Shown here: piece after piece, positions 8,512 to 18,441 of the stretch
Numbering within the stretch: the stretch's first letter is position 1
Layout of the letters: every line of letters starts with the position of its first letter
Origin: Clostridia bacterium
Lineage (GTDB): Bacteria > Bacillota > Clostridia > UMGS1840 > HGM11507
NCBI GenBank assembly: GCA_017414505.1
Contig: JAFQLQ010000029.1
Location: 1 to 64,000 of the forward strand
Reading direction: 5' to 3'
DNA: 64,000 bases
The notes under the pieces: generated by a model
What the model was told of the DNA's origin: nothing
Seen by the model: the letters and a program-made list of their open reading frames with translations, nothing else
Database searches by the model: none
Program-made: the position numbers and the translations under genes

Positions 8512-8571
8512 AATTATATCTCCTTTATTTTAATTTAATTTTTTCATTTCCCCGCTTAAAACTGACATCTT

Positions 8572-10953
8572 TTATCTGCCAATATCATAAACACTTTTAA
8601 TTTTTATCTGCCGAAGCAGTGTTTCCGCAGGCAAATCAGTATAAGCAGTTATTTCGTAAGGCTTGTTGTTTGTGATATCAAACCAGTTATCGCTTAAAAT
8701 AATATCGTCATCAAAATCTGCATAAACGCCTTTTGCAAAGTTTTTTGAAGTAAAACTCAGGCGAACAGCGCCGCTGTCTTTTCGGGCAGTTACTTTTATA
8801 TCAGGTTCAAGCCATTCAAAATGCTTTGGACGAACAAAAAGCTCGGTCTGACGCATTATGAAATTCCCTTCTTTATCATAAAAATCAATGTAAAAATATG
8901 TATCGTAAGCATTTTCAGGATTAATTTCAAAACAGCCTGCTTCCTTAGATACAAGAGAATCAACTTCTACCGGAATTTCCTTTTCCCAAATAACATCAAA
9001 ATTATTTTTGCATAATCCGGCTTTTATTTTCCCTTTGAAAGTATCCATTGTTTCGTTTATCACACTTATTCCGATTTTACCGTCTTTGTAAAACAAAGCA
9101 GAAAGAACAGGTGCGTAGAATTTTTTACTCATATAATGAAGCGCTTTAAAACGTCCGTAATAATCGGTGCTCGACCAGGAAGAACCGGGCCAGCAATCGT
9201 TAATCTGCCAGTAAAGTGCACCTTTACAGCACTCTCTTATTTTACGGAAATACTCCACTCCGTATTTAATAGCTTCCGCCTGCATTAACTGCGAAGCATA
9301 AATCATATCCTCAAAAGAGTAAGCATAAGGATAGTATTCTGCCAGATATTTAAGCATTCTTCCTGTTCCGCCAATGCTTTTCTGATGAGCATCTATAACA
9401 CGTGATACGGGATTCATATCCTTTTTCCCGCAGAAGGTTTCAATAGTTTTTATTGACGGAAAGCTTTCAAAACCAAATTCGCTTACAAAGCGGTATTTGT
9501 ATTTTCTGTAATTTTCAATTGGAGCATCCTCTGCCCACACATCCCATATATGAACATCCCCGTTTTCGGGAGATTTTGTATTAGCAAAGCCTCCTCCCGC
9601 CGAAGGGCTGGACGGCCAGTAAAAAATCTGCGGAGCATATTTATAAGCAGTATGTGCAAGCAGATTTTCGTAAAGCTCAACATATTCGGCTTTAATTCGG
9701 AAACTGTCGCCCCATTCACCTGCATAAATCTGTTCTTCGTTTTCATTGTTACCGCATAAAATTCCTAACGAGGCGTGATGACGTAGCCTTTTAATATTAC
9801 ATTTTGCTTCTTCCATAAAATTTTCCTTCATATCGGGAGTAAGCCATATATCCGAGCAGGCAACCATAAAATCCTGCCACACTAAAATTCCGTATTCATC
9901 ACAGATATCATAAAATTCATCTTCGGGATAATATCCCCCGCCCCATATTCTAAGGCAGTTATAATTTGCAAAAACTGCCGAATCAATCACTTTTTTTATT
10001 TTTTCGGTTGTTATTCTCGAAGTAAGATTGTCACAGGGAATATAGTTAGCACCCATTGCAAAAATTTTAACTCCGTTTACAACGAATGCAAATTCTTTGC
10101 CGTATTTATCATTATCAACACTTACGTCAATGGTTCTGAGTCCGATTTTTTTATTGATTTCGTCAATAATTCTGCCGTCTTTTTCAAGAGTAAGCTTCAA
10201 ATCATAAAGCGGTTGTTCTCCGTAACCTCTCACCCACCAAAGTCTGGGATTATCAATAATTACTGTGCCCCTGCCGTTTTCCAGTTTTATTTTTTTACCG
10301 TCTATATGAGCATAGCAATCATAATTTTTGTTCTTTTTGGTTGAAACACTTATTTCCAACCGTACTTTCCCGTCCTCGTGATATTGCAGAACTTCAAAAT
10401 CCTCTATTTTATCATAGTTATATAATACAAGCTCTACATCACGGAAAATTCCCATGTCGGGAAGCTGAGGGCCCCAGTCCCATCCTGACATATACACAGG
10501 CTTTCTTAAATGTGACGAACCCGGAATTGCATCCTCTGTTGTATAAAGGAACTGCCTGTGATTCATTTCCTTACAGTATTTTGTGGGAGAATGAAAATAT
10601 AATTTCAGACTGTTTTTCCCCTCTTTAACAAGGCTGCTTACATCATAGGAAAATGTTCTGTGCATATTCATTGTGGTATCAAGTAAAACACCGTTTAAAT
10701 ATATATCGCAATATGTATCCAGTCCGTAGAAAACAAGTTCCTTGTTTTTATTTTCCAGAACATCCCGTTCTGCATTAAAAACAGCTTCAAATTCACAGTC
10801 ATTATCCGAAAGTGAGGTAAGTTTTTCGTTATTTATCCCATAAAAGGGATCATCAATAAGTCCGTTTTCAAGAAGTACACTATACATTGAACAAGGAGCA
10901 GTACATTTCAGATTATAGTTCAAAAATGACATAGTCCAGTTTTTTATTATCAT
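8572..10953 (-). CDS. GH2 beta-mannosidase
   Basis: A 793-residue protein without signal peptide, so cytoplasmic. It has the GH2 layout: jelly-roll sugar-binding domain (about 1-180), Ig-like domain (about 185-285), TIM barrel (about 285-600) and C-terminal beta domains. The acid/base glutamate is E404 in ILCGNNENEEQ and the nucleophile is E492 in FVSEFGFESFP. The CGNNE form and the WDWGPQLPDMGI segment are typical of beta-mannosidases (EC 3.2.1.25), which remove terminal beta-1,4-mannose, as in mannan or the N-glycan core. It starts 8 bases after the dehydrogenase stop, with GGGGGTTAA upstream. It probably acts on oligosaccharides taken up by the ABC system at 25-29 kb. Confidence 0.9.
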   Translation of the reverse strand: MIIKNWTMSFLNYNLKCTAPCSMYSVLLENGLIDDPFYGINNEKLTSLSDNDCEFEAVFNAERDVLENKNKELVFYGLDTYCDIYLNGVLLDTTMNMHRTFSYDVSSLVKEGKNSLKLYFHSPTKYCKEMNHRQFLYTTEDAIPGSSHLRKPVYMSGWDWGPQLPDMGIFRDVELVLYNYDKIEDFEVLQYHEDGKVRLEISVSTKKNKNYDCYAHIDGKKIKLENGRGTVIIDNPRLWWVRGYGEQPLYDLKLTLEKDGRIIDEINKKIGLRTIDVSVDNDKYGKEFAFVVNGVKIFAMGANYIPCDNLTSRITTEKIKKVIDSAVFANYNCLRIWGGGYYPEDEFYDICDEYGILVWQDFMVACSDIWLTPDMKENFMEEAKCNIKRLRHHASLGILCGNNENEEQIYAGEWGDSFRIKAEYVELYENLLAHTAYKYAPQIFYWPSSPSAGGGFANTKSPENGDVHIWDVWAEDAPIENYRKYKYRFVSEFGFESFPSIKTIETFCGKKDMNPVSRVIDAHQKSIGGTGRMLKYLAEYYPYAYSFEDMIYASQLMQAEAIKYGVEYFRKIRECCKGALYWQINDCWPGSSWSSTDYYGRFKALHYMSKKFYAPVLSALFYKDGKIGISVINETMDTFKGKIKAGLCKNNFDVIWEKEIPVEVDSLVSKEAGCFEINPENAYDTYFYIDFYDKEGNFIMRQTELFVRPKHFEWLEPDIKVTARKDSGAVRLSFTSKNFAKGVYADFDDDIILSDNWFDITNNKPYEITAYTDLPAETLLRQIKIKSVYDIGR

Positions 10954-10961
10954 TTTACAGA

Positions 10962-11969
10962 TTAACCCCCTACTGTCATACGTGCCGCGTATTCTCTGGT
11001 AATTTCAGTGTCAACTGATTCGCCTTTTTCAAATTTAACCATATCATCAATAAGATATTTTGTTATAACTTCGTAGAAATCCATTGTAGGCCCTCCAACG
11101 TGAGGCATACAGTACACATTATGTAATTTTCTTAAATCGCTGTCGGCAGGAAGGGGTTCCTTGTAGTAAACATCAAGAACAGCTCTGAAACGATCCTCTT
11201 TTAACGCCGCTATCAAATCTTCCTCAACAATAACTCTTCCTCTTGCAGTATTAATGAAAAGTGCACCGTCCTGAAGCATATCAAAATGCTCTTTTCTTAT
11301 CATTCCGCGTGTTCTTTCGTTCATTGCACTGTGTAAGCTTACAATTTTACAGGTAGAGAAAATTTCCTCCAATGATACCTGCGTTGCATTATTTTCTTTA
11401 AGGTAATTTTCATCAATCGGATAATTTGAATATATTTTTATTTTAACATCAAAAACCTGAAGCATTTTTATAAGATTTCTGCTGATGGCACCAAGACCAA
11501 CAATACCCACAGTCTGGTCTATAAGTCTTTCGCTCGGGTACTGTTCCGGCTGCCATCCGCCGTATCTTACGCAGTTAACGTAATCGGGAATTTTTCTTAA
11601 GCCTGCAAGGATGTACCCTACTGTTCCCTCTGCAACGGATCGTGCATAGTAAATATTTCCGCTTATAACCTTGACACCTTTATCATATGTTTCAGGCACA
11701 ACAAGGCTTCCGACACTTCCGCCGGTATGTGCAATCATCTTAATATTTGTACCTTCTAGCATTTTGGCGTCAATAACGGGATGACACCAGCCCGTCATTA
11801 CAATATCGGCATCCTTGGCATATTCTTTAAATTCTTCAATTGTCGGAAATTCGTCATCTTTAGGAAGATAGGTTACTTCAAATCTTTCTTCAAGATACTT
11901 TTTCACATTTTCGGGGAAAAATGTTTCCATTACTCCGTCATTTTTTGGTACTGATACAAATACTTTCAT
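10962..11969 (-). CDS. D-isomer-specific 2-hydroxyacid dehydrogenase family protein
   Basis: The start at ATG 11969 (335 residues, MKVFVSVPKNDG) is chosen because AGGGAG lies just upstream. A longer frame to 12068 would overlap the GH20 gene and lacks a site. The NAD-binding domain has GIVGLGAIS (155-163). The catalytic residues of the family are in place: R243 (NTARGR), E271 (YYKEPLP) and H290 (CMPHVGG). Such enzymes reduce 2-oxoacids to D-2-hydroxyacids with NADH, and family members act on glyoxylate, hydroxypyruvate, phosphoglycerate and others. It begins 16 bases after the GH20 stop in the same operon. Its place in glycan breakdown is unclear; a sugar-derived 2-keto acid is possible. Confidence 0.85.
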   Translation of the reverse strand: MKVFVSVPKNDGVMETFFPENVKKYLEERFEVTYLPKDDEFPTIEEFKEYAKDADIVMTGWCHPVIDAKMLEGTNIKMIAHTGGSVGSLVVPETYDKGVKVISGNIYYARSVAEGTVGYILAGLRKIPDYVNCVRYGGWQPEQYPSERLIDQTVGIVGLGAISRNLIKMLQVFDVKIKIYSNYPIDENYLKENNATQVSLEEIFSTCKIVSLHSAMNERTRGMIRKEHFDMLQDGALFINTARGRVIVEEDLIAALKEDRFRAVLDVYYKEPLPADSDLRKLHNVYCMPHVGGPTMDFYEVITKYLIDDMVKFEKGESVDTEITREYAARMTVGG

Positions 11970-11985
11970 AATTCTTTCTCCCTTT

Positions 11986-13818
11986 TTATATAATATAACT
12001 GGTGCTTGCCATATTTTTAAAGCATCTGTGCTGAGACATAGCTCCGTTCTCAATAAATTCTTCTTCAAGCTCTTCTATTTGGTAAAGCTTGCCCGCAAGA
12101 TAGTCGTTTATGCATTCTGTTGCATAGTTAAGCCTTGCATTAACAAAACCCATTCTTCCGTCTATTACTTCCCAACCGAAAGGCTTGTAATCTGAAAGCC
12201 ACATTTTTTTCCATAAAATATGCAAATTACGGTATTTTTCGGTTAGCGACGGCAACAGTTCAGAACCCAGCTTTTTAAGATATTCTCTGTTGTTATTATT
12301 GTAGGCATTTCTGATATTTACAATAATTTCTGCCTTTTTTTCAAGTATTTCGTAAACACTTACAGCCCATTTTTCAAAATCAGACCATTCCTCATTACCA
12401 AAACAGCCTTTTATAATTTCGGCAGATTTTTTGTATCTTTCCTTTGCTTCTTTATAAAATTCGGTTTCGCAGGTAAGATTATACAAAACATCTGTCCAGA
12501 AAAGTCCTGCACCGTAAAATGTATCGCAAATTTCACGGGGTTCTTCCTGCGAAAGTGCCGTTGGCATACCCGATTCACTTACCGTATCAAAAAATTCAGG
12601 CTTTACTCCGAAAAGAAATCTGCTCATTTCAAGAATTTCTTCTTTCGTGCAGGATTCACCTTTAAAACAAATTTCCGAAACAATGGTAAATGCAAACATT
12701 TCAAACATTTTATTGCATTCTGTTCCGTCGTCGCCCCAGGTGGAAGCAAAAACTTCTGTTATGCCGTTTCTTATACAGCCTTTAAGTCCCGGAATCAGGC
12801 TTATAAAGCTATATGTATATCTTGGAAGCAAATCGCCCCAACCCCATATTGCACCGAGATAAACTGTTTTTCTGCCAAGCTCACAATGTTTTTTTAACAT
12901 AGCATCGTATGCCCGGTCGTCATAATGACCGTAAGTCCAGAACACCATATCGGTATCGGGAATAGTTTCGGCAATATTTTCGGGGAATTTTGCACTTGAA
13001 TCGTAATGAACGTAATATGGCTTTTCATCCGCCCAGAATTTAAAGAACAAATCGCTGTACATCATCGCTCTGAAGCCATATTTATCACATATTTTTGTAA
13101 CCTTGTTAACGTGTTCCGAGATAATATCATAACTGCTTCTTAAACCGTTTCTTTTTACATATTCACCAAGAGCCACTTCAAAGGCTTCATCGCATCCTAT
13201 ATGAATTCTTTTTGTTTTAAAACAGCTTCGCATTGTTTTAATCATTTCTTCGATTAATTCATAGGTTTTTTCCTCACCGCAAAGCATAATTTTTTCGGTA
13301 CTTCTTACACCGCCTGCTTCCGGCCATCTTAAATACTGTTCCATATGACCGAGAACCTGAATTCCCGGTATAACATCTATTCCAAGCATTTCTGCGTAAT
13401 TGTCAATTTCACAAAGCTCCTCCTTGGAATACGCTCCGCGCATATATCCAAAGAAAGGATATTTTTCCATTTTATATACATCTTCCATATATAAAATAAG
13501 AGAGTTAAGCCCCATACACGCCATATATTCCAGCATCTTTTTTATAGAATCAACTCTCATAACACCGTTTCTTGATAACTCAAGCTGTGCTCCTCTTGTT
13601 TCAAAACAAGCTTTTTCAGTAATTTCAAATTCTGTTTTGCCCTCTCTTATTCCCTTAACAAGCAGAGCAAGACCTCTTGTTAAAAAAGATTTTGTATGAT
13701 TTGATATTATCGCTTTTTTGTTACTGTATTTTACATATACTGAGTTGCAATCAATATATTCTATATCTATATTTTCAGAGAATTTCAGTCTTTTAAAAAT
13801 TATATCTTTAATGCTCAT
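11986..13818 (-). CDS. GH20 family beta-N-acetylhexosaminidase
   Basis: A 610-residue protein with no signal peptide. An N-terminal alpha/beta domain (about 1-75) precedes a TIM barrel that starts at CFETRGAQLELSRNGVM. The GH20 catalytic pair is seen as D210-E211 in RIHIGCDEAFE, used in substrate-assisted catalysis with retention. The preceding GHMEQYLRWPE loop also fits the family. The C-terminal 200 residues are helical. Expected activity is release of terminal beta-GlcNAc or beta-GalNAc (EC 3.2.1.52) from imported oligosaccharides. The start ATG 13818 follows AAGGTGA. A GC-rich hairpin at 13833-13865 sits right upstream and may separate it from the SLH genes. The family assignment is good; linkage specificity is unknown. 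Confidence 0.82.
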   Translation of the reverse strand: MSIKDIIFKRLKFSENIDIEYIDCNSVYVKYSNKKAIISNHTKSFLTRGLALLVKGIREGKTEFEITEKACFETRGAQLELSRNGVMRVDSIKKMLEYMACMGLNSLILYMEDVYKMEKYPFFGYMRGAYSKEELCEIDNYAEMLGIDVIPGIQVLGHMEQYLRWPEAGGVRSTEKIMLCGEEKTYELIEEMIKTMRSCFKTKRIHIGCDEAFEVALGEYVKRNGLRSSYDIISEHVNKVTKICDKYGFRAMMYSDLFFKFWADEKPYYVHYDSSAKFPENIAETIPDTDMVFWTYGHYDDRAYDAMLKKHCELGRKTVYLGAIWGWGDLLPRYTYSFISLIPGLKGCIRNGITEVFASTWGDDGTECNKMFEMFAFTIVSEICFKGESCTKEEILEMSRFLFGVKPEFFDTVSESGMPTALSQEEPREICDTFYGAGLFWTDVLYNLTCETEFYKEAKERYKKSAEIIKGCFGNEEWSDFEKWAVSVYEILEKKAEIIVNIRNAYNNNNREYLKKLGSELLPSLTEKYRNLHILWKKMWLSDYKPFGWEVIDGRMGFVNARLNYATECINDYLAGKLYQIEELEEEFIENGAMSQHRCFKNMASTSYII

Positions 13819-13832
13819 AAAATCACCTTTTT

Positions 13833-13870
13833 AAGGGGCAAAAGGACAAACTCCGAATGCCCCTTTTTTT
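13833..13870 (+). terminator. Hairpin with T tract between SLH and GH20 genes
   Basis: An 8-bp stem (AAGGGGCA/TGCCCCTT) followed by a T tract on the plus strand. Both neighbouring genes are on the minus strand, where the T tract is poor, so it may only weaken readthrough or stabilise the 5' end of the GH20 message. Confidence 0.4.
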
Positions 13871-13874
13871 AAAA

Positions 13875-16553
13875 TTATTTATTGTCCTTAAGCTTAATTA
13901 CAACAATATCTTCAAGACAGCCGTAAGTGGTACGGTAGAAAACTCTGCTTGCATCAAGACCGTCACCTAAAACGGTATTGAAGTCTTCGGTAGTTCCCAT
14001 TCGGGTAGTGCCTTTTTCTTCATCATAAATATAAACAGAGCCCCAACCCATACCGGTTGTACCTAAATCTGCAAAATTAATAGCGTTCATAGCCGCTTCG
14101 CTCTTTAAAGCATCCCATCCGTAACCAAGCAGGAACAGTCCGCCAACCTTATCGTAAACAAATGCCGGCATAACAGAAGTAGCTTCGTTCCAGTGAAGCT
14201 GCTGGCTCACATAATCGTAGCGTTCTTCAACATTATAAACAATTCTGAAATCAGTTATGTAGTTATATGCATCAGATTTAAGCTGAAGAATATCACCCTG
14301 TCTGAATTCAGTTTTTGCAACTGTATTGCCCCAGATGTTTGTTGTAAGATAAAGGTCACGAACATCGTTTTCAATGTAGAAGGTTTTATACTCCCTCTTC
14401 ATCCAGCCTTTAAGATATGGAACAACATCGCCGTCAACATAGGCTTCTCCAACGCTGTCTATAAGGAAAAAGCTTCTTTCTCTGTCCCACGAGCTTCCGC
14501 CTCCGGGCACGTTATCATAAACTACAACAACGCTTGCAATCTTTGCATCGTTTTCGTTAAAGCCTTTAACGCAGTAATGCTTACTGTGCTCCAGCTCAGC
14601 GGTAGTAATTTTGTTATATTTAAATTCCTTCTTATCATCATAATCGTAAGGAACCTTGAAAATCTGAGATGATGTATCTACTGCAACTCTGTGACCAAAG
14701 GTGTAATCTGGATAGTTATACATCAGCCCCTTATCGCTGCTGGATGCCATATTATTGGCGTCCATATAGCCTGATTTTGAATAAAGCGAAAACTCGGTTT
14801 CATTTGCTGAATCGTAGGTTTCAGTATCAATACCGTTAATTTCGCTGTCAGCATTCAGGCTGTAACGTATAACCATTGGAGTAACAACGCCTCTGTTAAC
14901 GGGCGGATTAACACGGTAATCCATTTTAAGATTTTCGTATCTGGCACTTGTAACATCCTTAACAACAACACCGTCAATTTCGCATTTTTCAGCAAGGTTG
15001 TAAACATTTGATTTACCGGACTGCTCTAAAATGCGAAGAGCGTAGAATTTTTCCATTTTTTCTGTTCTTATACCACCCTCAATAATGTATCCGTAACGCC
15101 ACTGTCCTGCAGAAGCGTTGCGTATAAACATGGCAACACGTCCCAAAGCATCTAAAACGAATACACCGGAATCGGTAAGAGCAGGATTATATTTACTGTT
15201 TTTAAGCTCGTCGGCAACCTTGTAGTTTTTGCCTCCGATAACAATTTCGTCATCTAAAACCTGTTCAACAGAACCGCCAAAGGACTGAGAAGAAATAATA
15301 ATTCTTAAAAGCTCCTTATCCTTGGAAGCAACAACACTTAAAACATCATTTGTACCAATATCGGAAAATACACCTTTTTTGCCGTCGTCAAATGTCATAA
15401 TAACATTTTCATAATCTTCAAGATTAAGCGAATCTCCGCTTATAGTGTCAAGAATAGTCTGAGGCTGAGCTTTTTTGTAGTCTACAACGTAGTTTACGAT
15501 TTTTTCAAGATGAACTGTTTCATAGCTTCCGTCGGAATCAGCATCAATAAGACGGAAAGTACAGTTTTTAAAATCATTTGCGGTAAGACTTGTGTATTCA
15601 GCATATCTTCCGTTGAATATGTAATCAGCACTTGCAGAAACGGTAATAGTTCTGCTTGTCTGGTCGGGAAGCTCATATTCAAGCACATTCTGGCTGAATC
15701 TTAATACGTCAAGTGCGCTGATTTCCTTAACTGTGCATCCTGCGTAAGGAAGAGCAAACAGAATATTTCTGTCGTCATCATCAGAATAGAAAAACTCAAC
15801 AGAATATCCAAGCATATCCTTTAAAACGCTGTTTTTATCCATAAACTGAACGCCGTCAAGCTCAACTGTGTTTACATTTGAAGCACGGTTGGAAGAAACG
15901 TAGGAATAACCATTGGAGTTAACCTTAGCTCTTTTAACGTGTTCAATTTCAAAACGGGTGTTAAGGATATTATCGCCTGTTTCTTTTAATCCGAACTCAT
16001 CCGAACCGTATGAATCACGCTGAGCAAAGGGAATTTCAAGAGCATTGTATAAAAGCTTAAACATTAAGTTCTGATTGATTTCTCCGCTTTCTTTAATGCC
16101 CGAAAGCAAGTCTACACGGTTTGCAACTGTCATATATCCTGCAGGATAACCGCCCTCTGCCTGTGCTAAAATGTCGTAACCTAAAATATGAAGAATAGCT
16201 TTTACGGCTTCGGGAACAGTAATATGATTATCGGGAGCGAAAATATATTCGCTTGTTCCGCGCATTGCACCTGCCGCCGCAACAGTTGTTATTGCAGTAA
16301 GATAAGGAGAATCCTCCCCAACATCTGCAAACTGAACCTTGGGTTCGTTGGTTTCGTACAGGTACTCTGCAAGATAAGTTGCAAATTCCCCTCTTGTTAC
16401 AAGGTTTTCGCCGGGTACTGCATCTGAAAAGATACCCAAAGCAGATAAAATCTTAATTTCTCTTTCCGCATTAACACTGCCCTCTGCAAAGCTTAAGCTA
16501 ACGCCCGAAAAAAGCATTGTAAAGCAAAGCATTAAACATACTAATCTTCTCAT
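13875..16553 (-). CDS. Large secreted protein with two N-terminal SLH repeats (second gene of SLH pair A)
   Basis: An 892-residue protein with a signal peptide (1-23). Two SLH-like repeats lie at about 29-72 and 73-127 (LVTRGEFATYLAEYL and ITVPEAVKAILHIL). The remaining 760 residues are beta-rich, lack cysteine motifs or enzyme signatures, and belong to no family I recognise. It is a clear paralogue of 36246-38873: same length, the same N-terminal SLH layout and similar spaced motifs. Its ATG overlaps the stop of the upstream SLH gene by four bases (ATGA) with GGAGGTG inside the upstream gene, which implies translational coupling. Both copies of this pair lie beside heparinase-like lyases. 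I infer an S-layer or wall scaffold function; no activity can be assigned. Confidence 0.8.
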   Translation of the reverse strand: MRRLVCLMLCFTMLFSGVSLSFAEGSVNAEREIKILSALGIFSDAVPGENLVTRGEFATYLAEYLYETNEPKVQFADVGEDSPYLTAITTVAAAGAMRGTSEYIFAPDNHITVPEAVKAILHILGYDILAQAEGGYPAGYMTVANRVDLLSGIKESGEINQNLMFKLLYNALEIPFAQRDSYGSDEFGLKETGDNILNTRFEIEHVKRAKVNSNGYSYVSSNRASNVNTVELDGVQFMDKNSVLKDMLGYSVEFFYSDDDDRNILFALPYAGCTVKEISALDVLRFSQNVLEYELPDQTSRTITVSASADYIFNGRYAEYTSLTANDFKNCTFRLIDADSDGSYETVHLEKIVNYVVDYKKAQPQTILDTISGDSLNLEDYENVIMTFDDGKKGVFSDIGTNDVLSVVASKDKELLRIIISSQSFGGSVEQVLDDEIVIGGKNYKVADELKNSKYNPALTDSGVFVLDALGRVAMFIRNASAGQWRYGYIIEGGIRTEKMEKFYALRILEQSGKSNVYNLAEKCEIDGVVVKDVTSARYENLKMDYRVNPPVNRGVVTPMVIRYSLNADSEINGIDTETYDSANETEFSLYSKSGYMDANNMASSSDKGLMYNYPDYTFGHRVAVDTSSQIFKVPYDYDDKKEFKYNKITTAELEHSKHYCVKGFNENDAKIASVVVVYDNVPGGGSSWDRERSFFLIDSVGEAYVDGDVVPYLKGWMKREYKTFYIENDVRDLYLTTNIWGNTVAKTEFRQGDILQLKSDAYNYITDFRIVYNVEERYDYVSQQLHWNEATSVMPAFVYDKVGGLFLLGYGWDALKSEAAMNAINFADLGTTGMGWGSVYIYDEEKGTTRMGTTEDFNTVLGDGLDASRVFYRTTYGCLEDIVVIKLKDNK

Positions 16554-18259
16554 TTCAGCACCTCCATAACTCTGTAAATTATAACAGCACTCTGTGCTCT
16601 TGTTGCATTACCTTTTGGCATAAAACCGCTGTCAGTACCAAGAATTATACCTTTTGCAGAAAGCTTTGAAACAGCATCTACAGCATAATCGCTGATTGTA
16701 TCTGCATCGGCAAAAGTGTTTTCATTTTCGCCAAGCTGAATACCAAGCTTATTGCAAACATTGTAAATTATAACAGCCATATCTTCTCTTGTAATATTGT
16801 TTTCGGGAGCAAAAGTATTCTTGTCTACACCGTTTACAATACCAATTTTGTAAGCAGAAGCGATATAGGGATAAGCCCATGAATCAGCCGAAACATCATC
16901 AAAAGAAGCTTCCGCACCGTCAATTTTAAGCTTAAGCGCTTCGACTAACATTTTTAAGAATTCTGCTCTTGTAACCTTGTTTTCAGGATTGAATAATCCA
17001 TTTCCGTCACCCTGAACAACACCTGCTTTTGCAAGAGTGTTAACTGCATCCTTTGCCCATAAAACATTGTCAAGGTCTGTAAAGGTTACTGTGGGAGCTA
17101 CCGAAACAGCAGGTGTGTAAGAAGAACTTGCACCTCCGCCTGAGCCACCGCCTATAGGTCTGGAAGAACCGCCGCCTCCCCCACCGGGGGGAATTAAAGC
17201 AGCAGGAGCAGATTCCAAAGCTTTCTGATTTGCAACCGCTGTGTTAAAGGCGTTAATAAGGGATGCAACATCGGAGTATTTTTTGCCAAGCATAGCTTTG
17301 AATACAGCTGACTGGTCTTTAAGTTTTTTGAAATCGCCATCGAAATCGGGCTTGATATCAGCAAAGGTAGAAAGTGCAGTTTTGATATCAGCGTAATTTT
17401 CGGGGCAGGATGCCATTGCAAGCACAACATCCTCATGATATTTTTTAATAAAATCTGCTTTATCTGCAAATGTTTCATCTTCCATTAAATCAAGGAAATA
17501 AACAGTCTGCAAAGCAGTAAGATTTTCTGCATGGATTTTTTCTGTATTTTCTACAGTAATTTTTTCCACGCCTAAAGTATCAGCATAATTTTTAATTTCA
17601 GAAATTATACTTCCTCTTTCCGCCTGCTCAATTAAAACACAGGCAAGCTTTTCATAGCAGATATTGCGGAATGTGTCCACATCTGTTGTCTGATTGTCAA
17701 ATAAATACTGAACTACAATTTCAAGCTGAGCATCCGATGCAACAGAAAGCTTTTCCGGAGCTACAGGAAGAAGCAAATCGTCAAGCAGTTCCTTAAAGTA
17801 TGTATAAAATTCGTCAAAATCTGTTTTTTCATAAAGCTGAGCTAAAATTTCTTTCAGCCCCTCTGTGCTTATACGGGTAAAGGATGCCGAAGCAACATCT
17901 TTTCCGCATACAACAACAGTTGTGAAAACACCCATTTCACATTCATCGCTGAATTCCAGTTTGCAATTTACTGAACCATCCGCACCGGTAAGAGTATGAG
18001 TGTATGCACTTACCTTTTCGGGAGTTTCTTCAAGAACATTAAGAACATAATCTACATCGGGGTTAGTTCTTTTGTCTTTCGGAAGTTGAATACAGATAAT
18101 ACTTGCAACGCCGGACGGTTTCCCGGGGAACGATGCTGAAACCTCGGCTATGTCGGTATCACTGTTGTATTCCACAATAGCAGAATTGTCAGCCTGCGCA
18201 GTAAATGCTATGAGTATAAATAATAAAAGTATTAAAAATTTACTCGCAATTTTTTTCAT
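16550..18259 (-). CDS. Secreted protein with Gly-rich linker and three C-terminal SLH repeats (first gene of SLH pair A)
   Basis: A 569-residue protein: signal peptide 1-23, a beta-sandwich-like region about 25-130, a helical region about 130-350, a Gly/Ser-rich linker at 357-380, and three SLH repeats at about 393-569 (signatures VTRAEFLKMLVEAL, ITREDMAVIIYNV, ATRAQSAVIIYRV). The SLH block should anchor it to the secondary cell-wall polymer, and the flexible linker would present the N-terminal region outward. It is a paralogue of 38887-40437, which has the same order of parts. It is translationally coupled to the next gene. The start ATG 18259 follows AAAGGAG. The N-terminal domains are not recognised, and a structural or binding role is inferred. 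Confidence 0.82.
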   Translation of the reverse strand: MKKIASKFLILLLFILIAFTAQADNSAIVEYNSDTDIAEVSASFPGKPSGVASIICIQLPKDKRTNPDVDYVLNVLEETPEKVSAYTHTLTGADGSVNCKLEFSDECEMGVFTTVVVCGKDVASASFTRISTEGLKEILAQLYEKTDFDEFYTYFKELLDDLLLPVAPEKLSVASDAQLEIVVQYLFDNQTTDVDTFRNICYEKLACVLIEQAERGSIISEIKNYADTLGVEKITVENTEKIHAENLTALQTVYFLDLMEDETFADKADFIKKYHEDVVLAMASCPENYADIKTALSTFADIKPDFDGDFKKLKDQSAVFKAMLGKKYSDVASLINAFNTAVANQKALESAPAALIPPGGGGGGSSRPIGGGSGGGASSSYTPAVSVAPTVTFTDLDNVLWAKDAVNTLAKAGVVQGDGNGLFNPENKVTRAEFLKMLVEALKLKIDGAEASFDDVSADSWAYPYIASAYKIGIVNGVDKNTFAPENNITREDMAVIIYNVCNKLGIQLGENENTFADADTISDYAVDAVSKLSAKGIILGTDSGFMPKGNATRAQSAVIIYRVMEVLK

Positions 18260-18291
18260 TGTATAACTCCTTTGTTAGTTTGAGTTTTAAG

Positions 18292-18424
18292 CCTCCACTA
18301 TGTAAGGGGAGGTGGGTTGCATAAGCAACTCAGAGGGGTTGTCAAAGCTTTTTATTATAACAATCCCTCAGTCACTTGTGATAATATCACTTCGTGACAG
18401 CTCCCTTTGCACAAGGGAGCCATC
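18292..18424 (-). repeat. Dispersed extragenic palindromic repeat of about 130 bp
   Basis: It fills the gap between the Ig-repeat gene and SLH pair A. It contains several nested hairpins, including GGCTCCCTT/AAGGGAGC, a TGTCACGAAGTGA stem and GGTTGCATAAGCAAC. It shares the TCACGAAGTGA core with 7258-7306. Elements of this look are frequent between genes in gut Clostridia. It could also act as a partial terminator in this large gene series. Confidence 0.65.
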
Positions 18425-18441
18425 ATAAAAGAGCCTTTTAA

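Noticed and set aside
10962..12068. Longer start for the dehydrogenase at 12068
   Set aside because: It would overlap the GH20 gene by over 80 bases and lacks a ribosome binding site; ATG 11969 has AGGGAG and starts at the family's normal N-terminus.
14193..14672. Plus-strand open frame of 159 codons
   Set aside because: It is antisense to the SLH gene 13875-16553, has no good ribosome binding site and an amino-acid make-up unlike a real protein.
17157..17190. Short G/C-rich simple repeat
   Set aside because: It encodes the Gly-rich linker of an SLH protein, so it is coding low complexity and not a separate repeat element.
18292..18424. Possible CRISPR-like repeats or structured RNA gene
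   Set aside because: The hairpins are nested and not evenly spaced with spacers; the sequence fits a dispersed extragenic repeat.
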